Shown here one piece after another: positions 1-8,443 of a DNA stretch of 21,673 bases. Source of the DNA: JAWPNA01 sp045402695. Its GTDB lineage: Bacteria; Acidobacteriota; Polarisedimenticolia; JACPZX01; DASXTC01. The stretch's first letter is position 1. Each line of letters begins with the position of its first letter. The notes below the pieces were generated by a model, which did not search any database, had not been told where the DNA came from, and worked only from the letters and a program-made list of their open reading frames with translations. The stretch is taken from the NCBI GenBank assembly GCA_045402695.1, contig JAWPNA010000285.1:1-21673 (forward strand), in the 5' to 3' direction. The translations under genes were made by a program, and so were the position numbers.

Positions 1-66
1 ATCAAGCAGACCCATCCGAAGGTTTCGGCGGCGAGCCACCCGAAGGAGCTGCTCGCCACACTGTGA
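1..66 (+). CDS. 3' end of a cut-off gene, product unknown
   Basis: Frame 1 is open from the first base to a TGA at 64-66. It gives 21 residues, ending in ...HPKELLATL. Nearly all codons end in G or C, like the genes that follow, so it reads as the tail of a real gene whose start lies outside the window. Too little is present to name a family. It stops 45 bp before the PspC gene on the same strand, with no terminator visible between them, so it may be the upstream member of that operon. Confidence 0.55.
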   Translation: MKQTHPKVSAASHPKELLATL

Positions 67-111
67 CCGGGCGGCTGAGGGTCGATCCAGGCGAGGAGAC
101 AAGGGGGACGC

Positions 112-621
112 ATGCCGGGCAGAAGGATCTACAGATCGCGCATTGACAAGAAGATCGGCGGAGTGTGCGGCGGACTGGCCGACTACTTCGACATCGATCC
201 GGCCATCGTGAGGGTCATCGCGGTGGTGCTGGCGCTGCTGCACGGGATCGGGATCATCGCCTACATCGTGGCGCTCATCGCCATCCCGTACGACCCTTCT
301 CTGCGGCCCGGTGTCGCCCGGGGCGCCTCCTCCTCATCGCCTCAGGAGCCGCCGCCGTCATCTTCCGCCGCCGAGGCGCCGGCGCGGGAGGGTGGGAAAT
401 CGACGCAGGGCATCGTGTGGGTCGCCCAGAGCAACCTGATCGCCGGCGCCGTTCTCGTCTCGGCGGGCCTTCTCTTTCTCCTGCTCAACACCGGCGTGTT
501 GGATTGGAGCCTCTTTCACTTCTGGCGATGGCGCGTGCTGTGGCCGATCGTCCTGATAGGGCTGGGGATCTACATGCTGTCCGCCCCGCTGCGCGCGACG
601 CGCGGCCCGAAAGGATCGTGA
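112..621 (+). CDS. PspC-domain membrane protein
   Basis: This 169-residue protein opens with a PspC domain at about residues 5-62. The typical pattern is visible: a basic N-terminus, KKIGGVCGGLADYFDIDP, then a hydrophobic helix ending in IAIPYDP. A Ser/Pro/Ala-rich linker follows at about 65-100. The C-terminal part (about 103-160) has two hydrophobic segments around LLFLLLNTGVLD and WPIVLIGLGIYML, like the LiaI/LiaF-type membrane region. PspC domains belong to phage-shock-type envelope stress responses, where they sense or relay membrane damage; that role here is inferred. The ATG at 112 follows an AAGGGGGA ribosome-binding site. The stop is 1 bp from the GTG of the next gene, so the two are almost certainly co-transcribed. 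Confidence 0.9.
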   Translation: MPGRRIYRSRIDKKIGGVCGGLADYFDIDPAIVRVIAVVLALLHGIGIIAYIVALIAIPYDPSLRPGVARGASSSSPQEPPPSSSAAEAPAREGGKSTQGIVWVAQSNLIAGAVLVSAGLLFLLLNTGVLDWSLFHFWRWRVLWPIVLIGLGIYMLSAPLRATRGPKGS

Positions 622-622
622 C

Positions 623-1675
623 GTGAGCTCCGGAATCCCAGGGAAGCCTCTCGCTGACGATTTCCGCTCCCGCCGCGCCACGTACAAGGCGATCGCGCGC
701 GGGACATTCTGCATCTGCATCGGCACCATCCTCCTGCTGAACACGCTCGGGTACCTGCCCTGGGGCGTCTGGTTCGATGTCCTCAGGTTCTGGCCGGTGC
801 TGCTGATCTCGCTCGGTGTGCGGCTCCTGTTCGTCCAGACGCCGGCTCACCTGCTGTGCCTCCTGGGGCCGGCGCTGATGTTGGCCACCACCGCCTATGT
901 CTCCTCCTCCTACACCGATCGGGCGCAGCGCTGGTCGAGCAGCGCCGGCCTCGCCGGCACCGCGGATCTGACATGCCCCGCGCGAGGCGACGCCGGCTAC
1001 AGCCGCCTGCGCGTGACGTTCGCCGCCGGCGATCTCCGGCTGAGCAGCGAAGCTCCTGCCCCTCGGGGGCCGGCAGGGTCGCGGACACAGGCGGCCCCGG
1101 CCGAGGGGGCGGCGCGGGGATTCAGCGGCAGCTTGCGCTACGACGGGATCGATCCGCGGACATCTTGCGCCACGTCGGGCGACCTTACGTTGCGCCACCG
1201 GTTCGAGAACTACGGCTTCCATTTCGTCTCTCCTTTCGGCCGCGATGTCAATGTGTGGGAAGCGTCGCTCGCCTCTTCCCTTCCTGTTGTCTTCGATATC
1301 AACCTGGCGGCAGCCAAGGCGGAGCTCGATCTGAGGTCCTTCGTCGTGAAGGAGATCGCGGTGGAAGCCGCGGCCTCGCACATCGTGCTGCTGCTGCCCC
1401 CTCCGGCCGGCCGCGTGCCGGTCCGGGTGGAGGGGGCGGTGGACAACATCCGCCTCGTGGTGCCTCAAGGCACCTGCTACACCGTGTCGCGCCAGCACGT
1501 CTTCAACGTGCTGGATCTGGATGACGTCGTGGGCAGGCCGCGGCGCTCCTCGACCGTCTCCGCCGGCGCCTGCGGGCCCGCCGGCGCCCCCGGTAACGAC
1601 GTCCCGCGCTACGTCATCCGGCTCGAGGTCCCTCTCGCCCACGTGTCGGTCGAGACGGAGAGCATCTCCTTGTGA
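623..1675 (+). CDS. LiaF-like membrane protein
   Basis: This 350-residue protein starts at GTG, 7 bases after AAGGAT at 611-616. The N-terminal third holds several hydrophobic segments: FCICIGTILLLNTLGYL, FWPVLLISLGVRLLF and LLCLLGPALMLATTAYV. They match the LiaI/LiaF-type membrane region, and the NTLGYL-W...FWPVLLI pattern echoes the C-terminal part of the PspC protein just upstream. The remainder (about 100-350) is soluble and beta-rich with repeated short strands, like the LiaF/DUF4097-type domain that lies outside the membrane. In Firmicutes, LiaF is a negative regulator of an envelope-stress two-component system; no such kinase is in this window, so only a sensing or scaffolding role can be suggested. 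The family call is by pattern and is less certain than for its neighbour. Ten bases separate its stop from the protease ATG. Confidence 0.75.
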   Translation: MSSGIPGKPLADDFRSRRATYKAIARGTFCICIGTILLLNTLGYLPWGVWFDVLRFWPVLLISLGVRLLFVQTPAHLLCLLGPALMLATTAYVSSSYTDRAQRWSSSAGLAGTADLTCPARGDAGYSRLRVTFAAGDLRLSSEAPAPRGPAGSRTQAAPAEGAARGFSGSLRYDGIDPRTSCATSGDLTLRHRFENYGFHFVSPFGRDVNVWEASLASSLPVVFDINLAAAKAELDLRSFVVKEIAVEAAASHIVLLLPPPAGRVPVRVEGAVDNIRLVVPQGTCYTVSRQHVFNVLDLDDVVGRPRRSSTVSAGACGPAGAPGNDVPRYVIRLEVPLAHVSVETESISL

Positions 1676-1685
1676 TGATGTGACG

Positions 1686-2492
1686 ATGCTCGACTTCCTT
1701 GGTGGCGGGATCCGGCTTCTGATCAAGGATCTGCTCTTGGCGCTCGATGCGGCGCTGACGCCCGGCAGGCCCGCCTGGAAGCTCCTGCCGGCACTCGCGC
1801 TGGGGATGGCCGCGAGCTGGATGATCTACGTCCCCGTCCACGAGCTGCTGCACGTCGCCGGATGCGTCGTCACGGGAGGCACGGTCACAGAGCTTCGGCT
1901 TTCGCCCCTCTACGGCGCCGCGCTGCTCAGGAAGATCTTCCCCTTCATCGTCCCATCGTCGGAATACGCGGGCCGGCTCGCCGGCTTCTCCACCGGGGGC
2001 TCGGACCTGCGCTACCTCGCCACCGACTTCACCCCCTACCTGCTGACGATCCTGATCGGCGTTCCGCTGCTGCGTTCCAGATTCCTTGCTTCGCGGCGTG
2101 GTGACAACCGGGGACGCGGGCGTGCCTGGTTGTTCGGGCCGGCCGTCGTGCTGTCCGCGGCGCCGGTGATCAGCCTGACGGGGGACTACTTCGAGATGGG
2201 ATCGATCCTTCTGACGCGAGGCTACTCCATGGTGGGGGTCAAGGGGCTGGACGTCCTGCGATCCGACGATCTGTTCCGCCTGCTGGGTGAGCTGTGGGGC
2301 GGGCAGGTGTCGCTTCCGGCCGGCCGGGGGGTGAACTGGATCGTGGCGGGATCGGTGATCACCTCCTCGCTGATCCTGGCGCTGTGCCTGGCGTCGGCGA
2401 CCTACCGTCTCGGGGTGGCTGTCGAGGGGCTCCTTGGCCTCATGGGCCGCCGGTGGGCAGCGCCTTCAGCGCCTCCGTCGCCAGCTCGATGA
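1686..2492 (+). CDS. M50-like membrane zinc metalloprotease (putative)
   Basis: This 268-residue hydrophobic protein starts at ATG 1686 (MLDFLGG); the in-frame sequence upstream is Pro/Ser/Arg-rich and overlaps the previous gene in another frame, so it is not coding. The zinc motif VHELLHVAG lies in a membrane segment (H52, E53, H56). A second membrane segment carries TGDYFEMGS (D167, E170), a candidate for the third metal ligand. This resembles M50/site-2-type intramembrane proteases, or the related membrane HExxH families, although the classic NxxPxxxLDG motif is absent. There is no strong ribosome-binding site, which fits coupling to the upstream gene 10 bp away. Sitting behind PspC- and LiaF-like proteins, it may act in envelope-stress proteolysis (inference). 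Its last 53 bp overlap the 3' end of the opposite-strand TPR gene. Confidence 0.8.
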   Translation: MLDFLGGGIRLLIKDLLLALDAALTPGRPAWKLLPALALGMAASWMIYVPVHELLHVAGCVVTGGTVTELRLSPLYGAALLRKIFPFIVPSSEYAGRLAGFSTGGSDLRYLATDFTPYLLTILIGVPLLRSRFLASRRGDNRGRGRAWLFGPAVVLSAAPVISLTGDYFEMGSILLTRGYSMVGVKGLDVLRSDDLFRLLGELWGGQVSLPAGRGVNWIVAGSVITSSLILALCLASATYRLGVAVEGLLGLMGRRWAAPSAPPSPAR

Positions 2493-4884
2493 CCCGGGGG
2501 CTCCCCCCGAGCCTCAGCACCATCTCGAATTCGGCGCGCGCGCGTTTCACATCCCTCCTGGCCACGGCGATCCGTCCGAGGTAGAGATGGCACCAAGCGA
2601 CCAGGTCGGGAGGGCCGTTGCCCAGGCTCAGCGCCTTCTCGAAATCGGCGCGGGCCACGTCGTAGAATTGTTCCGTGTAGTGAAGCTTGCCGTTGAGGAA
2701 GTGGCTCAGCGCCTGCTCGCTATCCGACGGCAGGCCGCCGGCCTCCTCCAACCACCTGTCCTGCTCGTCTATGGGGAGGTTTTCCGCCAGCGCCAGTTCG
2801 CGGCGGCCCTTCTGCTCCAGGTTGCGGTACAACTCCGGGTCGCTGCCGCCGATGCCGGGGAACAGCTCCTGGTCAAGCAGGATGTAATCGTGCCAGTACG
2901 TGTACTTCGAGATGTAGACCTTGCCGAGAGCCGCGTGCGCCTTCCTGTTCTCGGGATCGGCTGCCAGGACGTCGCGCAGCTTCTTCTCGGCCTCCTCCCA
3001 CCGGAAGCTCATCATGTCGACGTCGGACTCCTCCATCAGGATCTCGTTCGCCGCTCGGCGGTTCAGCGGCCGCCCCAGCGTCTCGAGCCAGTAGTCCGCG
3101 ATCACGCGAACCTGCTCGGGCCCTTTGATGATGTCGTCGTGCGACAGCTCGGCCGAGGCCGCGACCAGCCTTCCCGACGTCGCGTGCGCGCGCCCCAGTG
3201 TCAGGCGGGCCCAAGCGCGCTGCTCGGCGGAGGCCGATCCCGACTCGAGAGCCTGCGTGGCCGCGTTGACGGCCTGGTCGAACCGGCCCGACCTGAAGTA
3301 GATGCGAGCCAGCAAGGCCCAGGTTGCCGCCCCGGGCCCAAGCCCCGACAAGAGCCGCTCCGCGCGCGCGTCGTCCCGCGCCCGAAAGGCTTCGCTCGCC
3401 GGCCGCAGCTCATCGGCCGGGCCCGCCTCGACCGGGGCCGCTCCCTCAGGGCCGCGTTTGCCGGCCGCGGACGGCCTCACGGGAAGTGAGGCGAGCCAGC
3501 GCGACTCCGCCTGCCTGATCGAGACTCCGAAGACCTCCTTGAAGCGATCATGGAAGTCGGAGCGGCGCGCTGTCCGGTAAAAGGTGGCCACGCGCGCCGC
3601 GCCTTCGCGCAGGATCAGATCGCGCAGGAACGCGGCGGCGTCCAGTGCGGCGAGATCCGCTCCGTCCAGCGCGCGAGCTCGCCTGCCCAGAAGCAGATCC
3701 ATGGGGAGATAGCCCGGGTCGCGCGCAGACCGCGCGGCCCACCGCGCGAGCGGGATTCCCTCGAAATCCTCGCAGCAGGCGAGACTCGAGGCGAGGGCCA
3801 GTCCCGGCATCTCGGTTTCAGCCGTCTTGCCCCAGAGCCCCGCGGCGCGGCGCAGCAGCACCCGGGCGGCCAGGGAAGAGTCGATCGACTCGATGCCGCC
3901 GCCGTACACTGCATGGATGGCATCGTCGGCGGCCTCCACGTGAGCCGGCCTCGAGTCACCGGTCTGACGGGACTTCTCGTCCACCGAGGCGTACAGGTAA
4001 CACGTGATAGGCCGAATCGCCGCCGCGGGGATCCCGTAGAACGAGGCCGAGCGCTCCAGCTCCGCGTCCATGCGTTCTGAAAGCCGGCGCACCTGCTCGG
4101 GTCTCGTGGAGACGTAACTGTATCGGAGCCTGAAATGAGCCGACTCGAAATCCTTCCAGTTGAAATGCTCGATGAAGGTCTGGGCGCGCTGCACGTTCGC
4201 CGACGCCGGCTTTCCACCGCGCCAGGTGAAGAATCCGCGCTCCAGCACCTTCCTGCCGCGCAGCACGACGTAGTCGGTGTCACCGTACGGGGCGCCGGGG
4301 GCGTCCAGCAGCGCCGCGGCGGACGTTCCCGTGAAGACCAACGCATAGCGCGAGGGGTCGATCGGACTCGGAGCGATGGTCACCAGCAGCAGACCATCGC
4401 CCGTCAGAGAGCTGGTGCCCGTCTCGATGCGCCCGCGGCTCACACGCAGAGGGGTCGCCTCCAGCGCGCGGCGCACGAGGCTGTTGTCCTCGGGAGTTCC
4501 CACCAGGATGAGGTGCTGGCGCAGCGCCTGCATCCTCTTCGCCTCGCGGTGCTCGATGCGCGACCAGCGGTGCTTCGTGATCTGGGATCGAACCCAGTGG
4601 AGCGCTTCGCGCTCCTGAAGATCGTCCGCCAGATCGTCAATTGGAAGATCCTCGGGGCCGTCCCAGACCAGGGCGACCCAGATGAAGGTCTGCAGCGGCC
4701 CGTGGTTGAGGTCCGGCAGTCTGAGACTCCAGTCGTGGATGACGCGCGGCCAGAAATCGGAGAGAGGACCGTTCAGCGAAAGGGCGTCGCCGGGCGCTGC
4801 TGCTCCCGTCAGCGCGGCGGTAGCGACAGTGGCGGCCGCCGCGAGAACCCACACGGCCCGCCTCTGGGCCGGCGCTCGGGTCAT
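2440..4884 (-). CDS. Secreted TPR protein B with degenerate peptidase-like domain
   Basis: This 814-residue protein starts at ATG 4884, which overlaps the stop of the upstream paralogue in an ATGA. A hydrophobic stretch at 11-30 ending in Ala-Ala-Ala suggests a Sec signal. Three parts follow. Residues 35-220 share GPLSDFW, ILVGTP, IAPSP...YALVFTGT and YGDTDYVVLRGRKVLERG with the neighbour. Residues 245-465 begin SAHFRLRY, contain YLYASVDEKS and end FKEVFGVSIRQAESRW, a layout like gluzincin (peptidase MA-type) domains. Where HExxH would be expected it reads RVLLRRAAGL, so it is probably not an active protease. Residues 490-810 are TPR repeats, for example WALLARIYFRSGRFDQAVNA and AEKKLRDVLAADPENRKAHA. 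It likely acts outside the cytoplasm as a binding scaffold; the function is unknown. Confidence 0.88.
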   Translation of the reverse strand: MTRAPAQRRAVWVLAAAATVATAALTGAAAPGDALSLNGPLSDFWPRVIHDWSLRLPDLNHGPLQTFIWVALVWDGPEDLPIDDLADDLQEREALHWVRSQITKHRWSRIEHREAKRMQALRQHLILVGTPEDNSLVRRALEATPLRVSRGRIETGTSSLTGDGLLLVTIAPSPIDPSRYALVFTGTSAAALLDAPGAPYGDTDYVVLRGRKVLERGFFTWRGGKPASANVQRAQTFIEHFNWKDFESAHFRLRYSYVSTRPEQVRRLSERMDAELERSASFYGIPAAAIRPITCYLYASVDEKSRQTGDSRPAHVEAADDAIHAVYGGGIESIDSSLAARVLLRRAAGLWGKTAETEMPGLALASSLACCEDFEGIPLARWAARSARDPGYLPMDLLLGRRARALDGADLAALDAAAFLRDLILREGAARVATFYRTARRSDFHDRFKEVFGVSIRQAESRWLASLPVRPSAAGKRGPEGAAPVEAGPADELRPASEAFRARDDARAERLLSGLGPGAATWALLARIYFRSGRFDQAVNAATQALESGSASAEQRAWARLTLGRAHATSGRLVAASAELSHDDIIKGPEQVRVIADYWLETLGRPLNRRAANEILMEESDVDMMSFRWEEAEKKLRDVLAADPENRKAHAALGKVYISKYTYWHDYILLDQELFPGIGGSDPELYRNLEQKGRRELALAENLPIDEQDRWLEEAGGLPSDSEQALSHFLNGKLHYTEQFYDVARADFEKALSLGNGPPDLVAWCHLYLGRIAVARRDVKRARAEFEMVLRLGGSPRVIELATEALKALPTGGP

Positions 4885-7538
4885 CGATTCGATGATCCTC
4901 TTTGTAGAAGCCGGATGGTGCTCACCTTGCCCAGCCCTTCGCGCGCCAGCTCCGCGGCCTTGCCGGAATCCGCCTGCGCCAGCGCGCGCTCGAAGCTGTG
5001 CTGGGCGCCCGGGAGATTCTCGGAGTCCAGCTCGATGTACCCGAGGTACGTGTGCGTCCAGGCCAGCACCTGGGGGTCGGACGGACGGCGGCGCAGCACC
5101 TCCAGAAACGACCGCCTCGCCTGATCGTGCTGGTCCATCAGGAACAAGCAGCGCCCCACCAGGAAATGCGACAGAAAGAAATCGGGATTCAGCTCCAGCG
5201 CGCGGCGGTACACCTTGAGGGCATCGCCCAGCTCCCGCCGCTCGATCAAAAGCCTCTCTCCCTCCGCGTGCAGATTCTGGATCTCGACGGCGTAGAGGTT
5301 CTGCGCCTTCAACAGCTCGAGGTTTCCCCGCAGCACCAGGTCGTTGAACGAGTCGAGCGAGTGCAGCGGCTCCACGCGCGTGGTGATCGCCGCCAGCTCG
5401 CGCGGGACGTACACCTGTCCCAGCACGTTGAGGTCCGGGTGCACCTCGTTGAGATAGCGGATCTGCCAGGCCCATTGCTCGTGCTGCCTGTGATAGACGT
5501 CTCCGAGCAGCTTGTGCCCCTCGCCGTCCGTGGGGTCGATCTCCAGCGCCTTCTTCAGGTTCTCTTCGGCGACCTGCCAGTCGAGGTTCCTCATCGAGAC
5601 GCGAGCTTCCAGCTTGAGGTGTGATACGACGGTGAGCTGGTTGCGCGACTGGCCCATCGTGAGCAGCCAGTACTCGGCCAGCGTCGGCACGGGGGCGGGG
5701 CCTTCGGTCACTGAGGGGTGAGTCAGCTCCACGTGCGCCGCCACGTAGCGTCCCCGCAGCGCCTCGATCCTTCCCAGGGTCAGGTGGCTCCAGGCTTCGG
5801 ACTCCTTGCACGCCGGATCCCGCCGCCGCGGGCCCGAGCAGGACGCCAGCGCATCGAGCGAGGCATCGGAAGCGCCGTCGAAATCGCCACGCCGGAACCG
5901 GGCGCGGCCCAGCGCCGCCAGCGCCGCGGGATGCTTCGCGTCGAGAGCGAGCGCTTCCTCCAGCGCGCGCGCTGCCTGAGCGTCGCTCCGCAGCCTGAGC
6001 AGCTCGAGACCGCGGGCGACCTGCAACGCTGCGGGGGATGAGCCGCCGGCAACCTCGGACGCGGCGACGGCTGCCTCTCCGGCCGGCGGCTTGGTCAGGC
6101 CACCAGCCCACTCATACAGCGCGTCGCCCAGGGCACGGCCGTACACCTCCTTGAAGGCCGCGTCGAGCCGTCGCGGCGAGGCGGAGGAGAGGAACTCGAA
6201 GGCGCGTTCGCGCCCGTCGCGGCGCACCAGGTGCTGCAGGAATCCGGCCAGAAGAAGATCGTGAGCGGATGGCGGCCCGTCGGCCGGGGTCATCACGTCC
6301 TGATCGCGAAGGGAGCGAAGCACGGACGACTCGCTGCCGCCGACCTCGCGCAGGATCCGCGCCGCGAGAGACGCCACATCGCGGCCCTGGAACCGCGGCG
6401 CCAACGCGATGGCGAGCGCGCGCTCGAGCCTCGGGACGCTCGTGGGACCGATCGCGCGATGCAGCAGGATCATCAGATCGAGATAAGGCTCGGCGATCCG
6501 CTCGGTGCGCGAGTAAACCGTGTGGATCTCCCCGGAGGCGAAGTCCACGTGCACCGTCTCGTCGCGCGCCGTCTCGTCGATCTTGCGGTCCACGCTGGGA
6601 TACAGATAGTAGGTCAGCCGGGGCGATCCGGCGGCGGGGGAGGGCACCAGCGCCGCCAGCTTCTCGAACCCCTCCTCCTTCTCCTTCACCAACGCTTCGA
6701 GCTCCCCGCGATCGAGACGATCGGACTCGTACCAGAAGGTGTAGTGCGCCGACTCGCGGATGGAGAAGCCCCCAAGCGAGCCTCTCGCATCGTACGTCTC
6801 GGGCGGCCTCCACGCGGCGGACTCCGGCTTGGCGAAGTGGCCCGACTCCAGGAGCCTGCGCCCGCGGAACAGCACGTAGTCGGTCTCGCCGTAGGGCAGG
6901 TGACCCGCGGAAAGCAGCGCTTCCTCGCCGGTGCCCGTGATCACCAGCGCGTACTTGTCGGTGTTGGACGGGTTGGGCGCGATGAAAATCAAGATCAGGT
7001 TGTCGCCGCGGTAACGGCGCTTGCCGATGTCGATACGGCCCGGCCCGATCGTGAACCCGAGGCCTGCGGCCAGCGGCCCCACGGGCGGCAGCTCCCGCGG
7101 CGTTCCGATCATGATGATGTTCTGAGCCCGGCCCGCCTGCCCCATCTTCTCCCACTCGCGGTCGAAGATGTGCGCGTAGGGCCAGTTGCGCCCTTCCCTC
7201 TCCTTCCACTCGGAGAGAAAATCGCGGTAGAGGCGCGAGAGGGACGCGCCCTTCTGACTCGAGGAGAGATCTCCGTGCACCAGCGACACCCACACACGAT
7301 TCGGCGGAGGTGTCAGCCGGGCGCGGGAGCTGGGAGCGCCGCCGGCGGCGGGAGAGGGCTCGTCCTGCGAGTACCCGGACCATTCGCTGCGCACCTTGAG
7401 CCAGAAGTCCGACAACGGGCCGCGCACGCTTCCGACGTTCTCGTGAACATCGCGGGCCTCCTTGGGGGTGGCGGCCATCGAGGCGGACGCGCCGGCGATC
7501 ACCATCGAGGTCATGAGGAGACACGAGATCTTTCGCAC
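4881..7538 (-). CDS. Secreted TPR protein A, paralogue of protein B
   Basis: This 885-residue protein starts at GTG 7538; its ribosome-binding site AAGGTAGG includes the TAG stop of the preceding gene. A Sec signal peptide (MRKISCLLMTSMVIAGASASMAA) is clear. Residues 39-235 carry GPLSDFW, IIMIGTPREL, IAPNPSNTDKYALVITGT and YGETDYVLFRGRRLLESG. This segment recalls a non-catalytic region in some secreted alpha/beta-hydrolases, with the NLILIGTP...NPLNP..Y pattern (from memory, unverified). Residues 262-480 resemble a gluzincin domain (SAHYTFWY, YLYPSVDRKI, FKEVYGRALGDALYEW), but the metal site is degraded to LLHRAIGP, which keeps one His and has no Glu. Residues 500-870 are TPR units such as ALEEALALDAKHPAALAALG and ALKVYRRALELNPDFFLSHF. 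It is aligned end to end with protein B, so the pair arose by tandem duplication. Confidence 0.9.
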   Translation of the reverse strand: MRKISCLLMTSMVIAGASASMAATPKEARDVHENVGSVRGPLSDFWLKVRSEWSGYSQDEPSPAAGGAPSSRARLTPPPNRVWVSLVHGDLSSSQKGASLSRLYRDFLSEWKEREGRNWPYAHIFDREWEKMGQAGRAQNIIMIGTPRELPPVGPLAAGLGFTIGPGRIDIGKRRYRGDNLILIFIAPNPSNTDKYALVITGTGEEALLSAGHLPYGETDYVLFRGRRLLESGHFAKPESAAWRPPETYDARGSLGGFSIRESAHYTFWYESDRLDRGELEALVKEKEEGFEKLAALVPSPAAGSPRLTYYLYPSVDRKIDETARDETVHVDFASGEIHTVYSRTERIAEPYLDLMILLHRAIGPTSVPRLERALAIALAPRFQGRDVASLAARILREVGGSESSVLRSLRDQDVMTPADGPPSAHDLLLAGFLQHLVRRDGRERAFEFLSSASPRRLDAAFKEVYGRALGDALYEWAGGLTKPPAGEAAVAASEVAGGSSPAALQVARGLELLRLRSDAQAARALEEALALDAKHPAALAALGRARFRRGDFDGASDASLDALASCSGPRRRDPACKESEAWSHLTLGRIEALRGRYVAAHVELTHPSVTEGPAPVPTLAEYWLLTMGQSRNQLTVVSHLKLEARVSMRNLDWQVAEENLKKALEIDPTDGEGHKLLGDVYHRQHEQWAWQIRYLNEVHPDLNVLGQVYVPRELAAITTRVEPLHSLDSFNDLVLRGNLELLKAQNLYAVEIQNLHAEGERLLIERRELGDALKVYRRALELNPDFFLSHFLVGRCLFLMDQHDQARRSFLEVLRRRPSDPQVLAWTHTYLGYIELDSENLPGAQHSFERALAQADSGKAAELAREGLGKVSTIRLLQRGSSNR

Positions 7539-7543
7539 GGCGC

Positions 7544-8443
7544 CTACCTTTCAAGGATGCCGGTGAGCCCTTTGCCGTTGTCGAACTTGATGACGCCTCC
7601 CCTCGCAGTCACCCAGATCGTGTAGCCGAGCTCGGGGATGACGCAGCGGAACGCCTGGATATCAACGGAGAAGACGGAGACGTTCTCCACCGCTTCCACG
7701 CGCAGAGTGACATTCTCGATGCGCGGAGCGATGGGACGGAACTCCTTGACGGGGATGTGGTAGTCGTACGCCACCGGCTCGGCCGGCACCATCATCGGGA
7801 TCGTCTTCTGCTGCCCCAGGGCCCATGTGTCGAACAGGAAAATCCGCTCCCAGTGGCCGATGATCTCCAGGTCCACCAGGATGCTGGAGTCCAATCCCTC
7901 CATGGGAGGAAGTGGCCGGGGGGTGGGCTCGGCATCGCCTGTCTTCACCGAAAGGGAAGCCCCCTGGCCGCTGCGATCCAGCGTCACGATCCGCTCGCGC
8001 ATCTTGCTCTTCGGCTCGTAGGTGCTGTAGCCGGACCAGGACTTGAGGACTTCGTCGAAATTGTAGTGGCGGAACATCTTGCCGCGCGCGTAGCGGATGT
8101 TGCCGAAGTTGTACAGCGAACCCTCCTGCCCGAGCGCGCGCAGGTCGAGGTGAAGCATCTGGGAGAACTCGAGGACACGTTCGCCGTCTTCCTCCACGAG
8201 GTGATCCAGCCGGATCGTCTGGCGGCCGAAGGGGGCGTAGTCGAAGATCAACGAGTAGGTCTTGACGTCGCCCACCTTCCAGGGCTCCTCCAGGACCTGG
8301 ATCCGCTCCTCCATGTCGCGTTTCAGCGGCGCGTCGTTGGGATCCTGGGTGGAGGGATCCTGCCGGGCCTCCTGACCCACGGCGGGGAGAGCCGAGGCAA
8401 GAACGATCACGGCGGGCGCCAGAAGGATCCGGATGGCGCTCAC
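7544..8443 (-). CDS. Exported DUF3108-like protein
   Basis: This 299-residue protein starts at GTG 8443, overlapping the uvrA stop in a GTGA, with GGGAG 8 bases upstream. The N-terminus IRILLAPAVIVLASALPAVG is a Sec signal peptide. The mature part is beta-rich. PWKVGDVKTYSLIFDYAPFGRQTI near its start and the closing strands YTIWVTARGGVIKFDNGKG recall the DUF3108 fold of exported proteins (VGE.L.Y...W..I..G.. and a final ...GRLVKF), but the match is weak and made by eye. It sits between uvrA and the two TPR genes in one coupled operon, and like them it is exported, so it more likely works with the TPR proteins than with DNA repair. No catalytic motif is apparent. Confidence 0.8.
   Translation of the reverse strand: MSAIRILLAPAVIVLASALPAVGQEARQDPSTQDPNDAPLKRDMEERIQVLEEPWKVGDVKTYSLIFDYAPFGRQTIRLDHLVEEDGERVLEFSQMLHLDLRALGQEGSLYNFGNIRYARGKMFRHYNFDEVLKSWSGYSTYEPKSKMRERIVTLDRSGQGASLSVKTGDAEPTPRPLPPMEGLDSSILVDLEIIGHWERIFLFDTWALGQQKTIPMMVPAEPVAYDYHIPVKEFRPIAPRIENVTLRVEAVENVSVFSVDIQAFRCVIPELGYTIWVTARGGVIKFDNGKGLTGILER

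Noticed and set aside
4885..6111. Upstream extension of TPR protein B inside the gene for protein A
   Set aside because: Low-complexity Arg/Ala/Gly translation in the wrong frame; the ATGA overlap and signal sequence place the start at 4884.
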